Positions 60,140 through 64,000 of a stretch of 64,000 bases of DNA are shown in pieces (the first letter of the stretch is position 1; the number at the start of each line of letters is the position of its first letter). The position numbers and the translations under genes were made by a program. Below the pieces are notes generated by a model. The model searched no databases and had not been told where the DNA came from. It worked only from the letters and a program-made list of their open reading frames with translations. Location of the stretch: assembly GCF_002846495.1 (NCBI RefSeq), contig NZ_PJNE01000001.1, positions 1,922,001 to 1,986,000 of the forward strand, written 5' to 3'. The DNA comes from Phycicoccus duodecadis (GTDB lineage: Bacteria; Actinomycetota; Actinomycetes; Actinomycetales; Dermatophilaceae).

Positions 60140-60510
60140 CGCTGCAGGCCGTCACGGTCGACGTCCTCGACCCCACCCCGCCCTACGAGCAGCTGCGCCG
60201 CCAGCTGGCCGACCTCGTCGGCAGCGGCGTGCTGGCTCCCGGCGACCGGCTCCCCCCGGTGCGCCAGCTGGCCGCCGACCTCGGGCTCGCCCCCGGGACC
60301 GTGGCCCGGACCTACCGCGAGCTCGAAGGGGCCGGCTACGTGCGGTCGCGGCGCGGGGGCGGGACCCGGGTGGCGCCCCATCCCCCCGCCGCAGCGACCC
60401 CGGCGCTCGCGCTGGAGGAGGCGGCGGCCGCGTACCTCGAACGGGCGCGGGTGCTCGGCATCGGCACCGACGAGGCGCTGGCGGTGGTGCAGCGCCAGGC
60501 CTCCCGCTGA
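60136..60510 (+). CDS. Short GntR-family (YtrA-type) regulator
   Basis: A 124-residue regulator. The winged HTH spans residues 12-80 (PYEQLRRQLADLVGSGVLAPG, RLPPVRQLAADLGLAPGTVARTY, GAGYVRSRRGGGTRV). There is only a short helical tail, as in the YtrA subfamily that represses membrane-transport operons. It is coupled to the preceding membrane protein. Confidence 0.87.
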   Translation: MTLQAVTVDVLDPTPPYEQLRRQLADLVGSGVLAPGDRLPPVRQLAADLGLAPGTVARTYRELEGAGYVRSRRGGGTRVAPHPPAAATPALALEEAAAAYLERARVLGIGTDEALAVVQRQASR

Positions 60511-60576
60511 ACCGGCCCCGGGTCCGTGTCGTCGCGAGGGGGCATCCTGGGGGACCCGTCCTCCGAAGGAGTCCCC

Positions 60577-60993
60577 GTGCCCAAGGCCCCACTGCCCGCC
60601 GCTGTCGCCGAGCTGTTCGCCCGGCCCCACCCCGCCGTCGTCGCGGTGCTGCTGCCCAGCGGCGCGCCGATGTCGGTCGCCACCTGGTACCTCGTCGAGG
60701 ACGACGGCACCGTGCTGCTCAACATGGACGCCGAGCGGGCCCGGGTCTCGTGGATGCGCGAGCACCCCGAGGTCGCGCTCACCGCGCTGAAGGAGGGGGA
60801 GTGGTACACCCACGTCAGCGTGCGTGGGCGGGTGGTGCGGTGGGACGACGACCCCGAGCGCGCCCTCGCCGACATCGACCGCCTCTCGAACCACTACGGC
60901 GGCCGCGACTACCCGACGCGCGACCGGGCCCGCATCAGCTGCTGGGTCGAGATCACGAACTGGCACGGCTGGGGCGAGGCGAAGGCCGACTGA
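60577..60993 (+). CDS. PPOX-class F420-type oxidoreductase
   Basis: Split beta-barrel flavin/F420 protein of 138 residues, pyridoxamine-oxidase-like family. PHPAVVAVLLPSGAPMSVATWYLVEDD and RVRGRVVRWDDDPERALADIDRLSNHYGG are the family segments. GTG 60577 has GAAGGAG 5 bases upstream, preferred over 60526. Substrate unknown; with the LLM protein it suggests F420 is made. Confidence 0.87.
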   Translation: MPKAPLPAAVAELFARPHPAVVAVLLPSGAPMSVATWYLVEDDGTVLLNMDAERARVSWMREHPEVALTALKEGEWYTHVSVRGRVVRWDDDPERALADIDRLSNHYGGRDYPTRDRARISCWVEITNWHGWGEAKAD

Positions 60994-61002
60994 CCCCGGG
61001 TC

Positions 61003-62319
61003 TCAGCCGTGCACGTCGGCCACCGCGCCGACCAGCCCGGCCGTCAGCAGCGCCAGGTCGGCGTCGGAGGTGACGAAGGGCGGCATCGTGTAGACGAGGT
61101 CGCGGAACGGGCGCAGCCACACCCCGCGCCGGACGGCCGCCGCCGTCACCTCGGCCACGCGCACCGGCTCGCGCAGCTGCACGACACCGACGGCCCCCAG
61201 CGTGCGGACCTCCGCCACGGAGGCGAGGGACGCCGCCGGCGCCAGCCCTGAGGCCAGCCCGCGCTCCACCCGCGCCACCTCGGCCTCGGTGTCGCGCGCG
61301 GCGAGCAGGTCGAGGTTGGCGTTCGCGACGGCACAGGCCAGCGGGTTCCCCATGAAGGTCGGCCCGTGCATCAGGCCGCCGGCCTCCCCGCGGCTCACGC
61401 CCTCGGCCACCTCGCGGGTGCACAGCATCGCGGCCAGGGTGAGGTAGCCGCCGGTCAGCGCCTTGCCGACGCACAGGATGTCGGGGGTGCGCGCGGCCCG
61501 GTCGCCCGCCCAGCGCGGCCCGGTGCGGTGGAAGCCGGTGGCGATCTCGTCGTGGATGACGAGGGCGCCGTGCTCGCGCGCCAGCTCGTGCAGCACGTCG
61601 AGCACCCGGGGCGCGTACACGTGCATCCCGCCGGCGCCCTGGAGCACGGGCTCGACGATGACCGCTGCGACCTCGGACGCGTTCTGCGCGAAGAGGTCCC
61701 GCGTGGTGCGTTCCCAGGCGACGAGCTCAGGGTCGTCGTCGGCGCGGTCGATGCCGGCCGGGGGGCGCGGCGCGAACACGTGCTCGGGCAGCACCCCGCG
61801 GAAGAGGGCGTGCATCCCGCCCACGGGGTCGGTGACCGACATCGGCGAGAAGGTGTCACCGTGGTAGCCGCCGCGCACGGTGAAGAAGCGGGTCCGCGGC
61901 CGCCCGTCGGCGAGGTGGAACTGGAGCGCGGCCTTCATCGCGACCTCGACCGAGACCGACCCGGAGTCGGCGAGGAAGACGTGCTCGAGGCCGGCGGGCG
62001 CGAGGGCGAGGAGGCGCCGAACCAGCCCCACGGCCGGCTCGTGGGTGAGCCCCCCGAACATCACGTGGCTCATCCGGCCCAGCTGGTCGCGGGCGGCGGC
62101 GTCGAGCTCGGGCACCCGGTAGCCGTGGACCGCGCACCACCACGAGCTCATGGCGTCGACCACCTCGTGGGCCCCGCCGTCAGGGGCGCGCAGCCGCAGC
62201 CGGACCCCCTCGGCGGACTCGACGAGGTACGCGTCGGTCGGGGCGAGCGCCGAGGAGTACGGATGCCAGACGTGCTCGCGGTCGTAGGCGAGCAGCGCGT
62301 CGGGGTCGAGGTCGTCCAT
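61003..62319 (-). CDS. bioA: Adenosylmethionine-8-amino-7-oxononanoate aminotransferase
   Basis: PLP aminotransferase of 438 residues making 7,8-diaminononanoate from KAPA, with SAM as amino donor. [38 protein letters not shown] and the Schiff-base lysine in [11 protein letters not shown] are intact. CATGAT lies 8 bases before the ATG. It is separate from bioF-bioD and bioB, with unrelated genes between. Confidence 0.94.
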   Translation of the reverse strand: MDDLDPDALLAYDREHVWHPYSSALAPTDAYLVESAEGVRLRLRAPDGGAHEVVDAMSSWWCAVHGYRVPELDAAARDQLGRMSHVMFGGLTHEPAVGLVRRLLALAPAGLEHVFLADSGSVSVEVAMKAALQFHLADGRPRTRFFTVRGGYHGDTFSPMSVTDPVGGMHALFRGVLPEHVFAPRPPAGIDRADDDPELVAWERTTRDLFAQNASEVAAVIVEPVLQGAGGMHVYAPRVLDVLHELAREHGALVIHDEIATGFHRTGPRWAGDRAARTPDILCVGKALTGGYLTLAAMLCTREVAEGVSRGEAGGLMHGPTFMGNPLACAVANANLDLLAARDTEAEVARVERGLASGLAPAASLASVAEVRTLGAVGVVQLREPVRVAEVTAAAVRRGVWLRPFRDLVYTMPPFVTSDADLALLTAGLVGAVADVHG

Positions 62320-62327
62320 CGCGGGCC

Positions 62328-62333
62328 ATCATG
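62328..62333 (-). promoter_or_regulatory. -10-like CATGAT of bioA
   Basis: CATGAT lies 8 bases before the ATG at 62319. Confidence 0.3.
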
Positions 62334-62396
62334 CCGCGCCGGGCGGGAGCCGCTGCACCACGGGGATCCCGGGGCCCGCGCGTCCGCCGGATGACT

Positions 62397-62458
62397 GTCG
62401 AGTGGCCAGGACACTCCGACGGTCCGCGGCTGGCATCCGCGTGTCCTGGCCCCTCGAC
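62397..62458. terminator. 18-bp hairpin upstream of bioA
   Basis: GTCGAGTGGCCAGGACAC (62397-62414) pairs with GTGTCCTGGCCCCTCGAC (62441-62458), one mismatch, 26-base loop. It lies after the FMN reductase stop on the minus strand. Confidence 0.6.
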
Positions 62459-62477
62459 TCGTGGAGGGAGGCGTGCG

Positions 62478-63032
62478 TCAGGCGGCCGAGCGGGCGTCCT
62501 CGACCGTGCCGGCGAGCCGCCGCACGAGGGTGCGCAGGGCGGCGTCGAGGTCGGCGTCCGAGAGCCGGCCCTCCTCGAAGGCCTGGAACGAGGCCCCGAC
62601 GCCCACGGTGTCCTCGAGCACCGCGGCGCCCGCCACGGTGAGGACCTTCACGCCCTCCTCGCGGGCCCACTGGGCGGCGCGCGGCGAACCGCTGGCACCG
62701 AGGACGGCGGCGGGCTTGCCGGCGATGGCGGCCGCGCCGCGCGGGCGCGAGACCCAGTCGACGGCGTTCTTGAGGGCGCTCGGCATCGAGCCGTTGTACT
62801 CGGGGGTGACCAGCAGCAGGGCGTCGGCGTCGGCGACCGCCTCGCGCAGGTCGCGGGCGACCTGGGGCAGCGCGTCGTCGTGGTCGAGCTCCTCGGAGTA
62901 GTGCGGGAGGTCGGCGAGCCGCTCGAACACGGTCGACTCCACGCCCTGGGGGAGGTGTGCGACGGCGGCGTCGGCGAGCTGGCGGTTCGTGGAGCCGGCG
63001 CGCAGGCTGCCGACGAGGACGAGGACGTTCAC
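62478..63032 (-). CDS. NADPH-dependent FMN reductase
   Basis: Flavodoxin-like reductase of 184 residues. LVGSLRAGSTNRQLADAAV is the FMN phosphate loop, and TPEYNGSMPSALKNAVDWVSRP the family signature. It reduces FMN, quinones or azo compounds. GTG 63032 has AGGAG 5-6 bases upstream; the track-open ATG at 63098 adds a non-family leader. Confidence 0.9.
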   Translation of the reverse strand: MNVLVLVGSLRAGSTNRQLADAAVAHLPQGVESTVFERLADLPHYSEELDHDDALPQVARDLREAVADADALLLVTPEYNGSMPSALKNAVDWVSRPRGAAAIAGKPAAVLGASGSPRAAQWAREEGVKVLTVAGAAVLEDTVGVGASFQAFEEGRLSDADLDAALRTLVRRLAGTVEDARSAA

Positions 63033-63129
63033 AGGGACTCCTGGGGGAAGGTCGGGGGCCGGGGGCGGTCGACACTGACCTCGTGGTTGAACAGTCAACC
63101 ATTCGCCGGCATTCCCGACGCGCGCTCAC

Positions 63130-63179
63130 CCCGAACGTGTGTGAAAAGCCTCTGGATGCCGGGGGTTTTCACACACGTT
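63130..63179. terminator. 16-bp perfect hairpin after bsaP
   Basis: CGAACGTGTGTGAAAA (63130-63145) pairs exactly with TTTTCACACACGTTCG (63164-63179). The loop is 18 bases. On the minus strand it follows bioB-bsaP. Its core is shared with the hairpin at 54935. Confidence 0.65.
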
Positions 63180-63218
63180 CGCGCGGAGGCAAGGGGGAGG
63201 GTGCTGGGGGGAGGGGGC

Positions 63219-63461
63219 TCAGCGCCAGGTGGAGCGCTCGACGCTGCCGTGCCGGCTGCAGGTGGCCGTCCACGTCCCCGGCGTCACCTGCACGACCATC
63301 CGGCGGCGGCAGTGCACGCAGAAGCGCGGCGGCTCGAGCTCGGCCCGCCGCGCGCACCCCGCGTGGTCGCCGTCGTCCCGGGCCAGCCCGCACTGGCCGC
63401 ACCACACCCCGGGGTCGCCGGCCCGCGCCACCGGCTCGTGCGCCCCCGCGTCGGCGAACAC
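63219..63461 (-). CDS. bsaP: Biotin synthase auxiliary protein
   Basis: An 80-residue protein starting with GTG 8 bases after the bioB stop. Cysteines appear as WCGQC, GC (residue 35), FCVHC and TC, and the end reads [14 protein letters not shown] with CSRHG. This Cys pattern, size and position match BsaP (Rv1590 of Mycobacterium tuberculosis), which its BioB needs to convert dethiobiotin to biotin. The fold and cluster role are inferred from that family, not from this sequence alone. Confidence 0.8.
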   Translation of the reverse strand: MFADAGAHEPVARAGDPGVWCGQCGLARDDGDHAGCARRAELEPPRFCVHCRRRMVVQVTPGTWTATCSRHGSVERSTWR

Positions 63462-63469
63462 CAGCGCGC

Positions 63470-64000
63470 TCAGAACGTCTCGTTGAGGGCCTTGATCGGC
63501 ATCTCGAGCTCGTCGAGCAGCGCCAGGTCCTCACGAGGGTCGCGCCCCAGCGTCGTCAGGTAGTTGCCCACGATGACGGCGTTGATGCCGCCGAGCAGCC
63601 CGTCCCGCGTCCCGAGGTCGCCGAGGGTCAGCTCGCGACCGCCGGCGTAGCGCAGGATGGTGCGGGGCAGCGCCAGCCGGAAGGCCGCGATGGTGCGCAG
63701 CGCGTCGTTGGCGGGCATCGGCTCGAGGTCGCCGAACGGCGTCCCCGGCCGGGGGTTGAGGAAGTTCAGCGGCACCTCGTGCGGCTCGAGCTCGCCCAGC
63801 TGCGCGGCCAGCTCGGCGCGCTGCTCGACCGTCTCGCCCATCCCGACGAGGCCGCCGCAGCACAGCTCCATCCCGGAGTCCTTGACCATGCGGCAGGTCT
63901 CGAGGCGCTCGTCGAACGAGTGCGTGGTGACGACGTTCGGGAAGTACGAGCGGCCGGCCTCGAGGTTGTGGTTGTAGCGGTGCACGCCCATGTCGACGAG
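63470..64000 (-). CDS. bioB: Biotin synthase (partial, N-terminal part off the window)
   Basis: Radical-SAM enzyme inserting sulfur into dethiobiotin. About 176 C-terminal residues are visible: [21 protein letters not shown], the [21 protein letters not shown] segment with cluster-2 cysteines, [20 protein letters not shown] and [12 protein letters not shown]. The radical-SAM CxxxCxxC is beyond 64000. The two adjacent cysteines in MELCCGG belong to the [2Fe-2S] region that is thought to decide the need for BsaP. It is co-transcribed with bsaP. Confidence 0.95.
   Translation of the reverse strand, partial: LVDMGVHRYNHNLEAGRSYFPNVVTTHSFDERLETCRMVKDSGMELCCGGLVGMGETVEQRAELAAQLGELEPHEVPLNFLNPRPGTPFGDLEPMPANDALRTIAAFRLALPRTILRYAGGRELTLGDLGTRDGLLGGINAVIVGNYLTTLGRDPREDLALLDELEMPIKALNETF

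Noticed and set aside
1..64000. CRISPR arrays, insertion sequences, prophage or toxin-antitoxin systems
   Set aside because: No spaced direct repeats, transposase motifs, phage genes or paired small toxin genes were found.

Overview
This window is very GC-rich DNA, densely coded on both strands. Many start codons are GTG, and many gene pairs overlap by four bases (ATGA or GTGA). The gene content points to an actinobacterium: fused LysX, DUF2510, DUF1206, DUF4446 and DUF5926 proteins, a DUF222/HNH gene, two flavin or deazaflavin oxidoreductases of F420-associated families, CsoR with a copper ATPase, and the actinobacterial biotin-synthase helper BsaP. A Micrococcales genome, perhaps Intrasporangiaceae, is my guess; the family is not proven by the sequence.

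Layout. 0-5.4 kb: a carbohydrate locus. A divergent DeoR-type regulator leads a GH4 glycosidase, and a coupled PfkB kinase, solute-binding lipoprotein and permease run the other way. 5.4-16.7 kb: stand-alone genes, namely a GNAT, OsmC, a DUF2510 membrane protein, a beta-lactamase-fold hydrolase, a SigB-type sigma factor, a quinone oxidoreductase, DUF2795, a GGDEF protein, DUF808, an LLM oxidoreductase, and a coupled MFS/TVP38 pair. 16.9-20.2 kb: lysX. 20.2-24.8 kb: an alpha/beta hydrolase, TPR and hemerythrin proteins, an ECF-like sigma factor coupled to ogt, a glycerophosphodiesterase and an RsbW-like ATPase. 25-26.5 kb: a DUF222/HNH gene preceded by two strong inverted repeats. 26.5-33.7 kb: an envelope-type cluster of DUF5926, GT2, a polytopic mannosyltransferase-like protein, a phosphatase-like membrane protein and GT87. 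33.7-44 kb: DUF4446-pheA, a META protein, an acyltransferase, zwf, a lipid kinase, DinB-antiporter-amidotransferase, LysE and serS. 43.8-44.2 kb: a non-coding stretch with a candidate small RNA. 44.2-51.6 kb: HAD, DUF1206, two PAP2 phosphatases, a TrmH methyltransferase, a VOC protein and a csoR-copper ATPase operon. 51.6-54.4 kb: a second sugar locus (class II aldolase, DeoR, SIS isomerase). 54.5-64 kb: YjbR, purB, a low-molecular-weight phosphatase and a scattered biotin set (bioD, bioF, bioA, bsaP, bioB), with a GntR/membrane pair, an F420-type oxidoreductase and an FMN reductase between.

How the genes work together. Biotin synthesis is almost complete from pimeloyl-thioester onward (BioF, BioA, BioD, BioB plus BsaP), all on the minus strand but in three blocks. 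Copper export is under a CsoR operator that overlaps its own -10 box. The two sugar loci each pair a DeoR regulator with catabolic enzymes. More than 20 genes have a TANNNT-like or CAGGNT-like -10 hexamer only 6-9 bases before the start codon, which suggests leaderless transcripts. Several of these decide which start codon I chose.

No tRNA, rRNA, CRISPR array, insertion sequence or prophage was seen. The most interesting unexplained items are the candidate RNA between serS and the HAD gene, the GH4/PfkB/ABC pathway, and a set of long intergenic hairpins, two of which share a sequence core.
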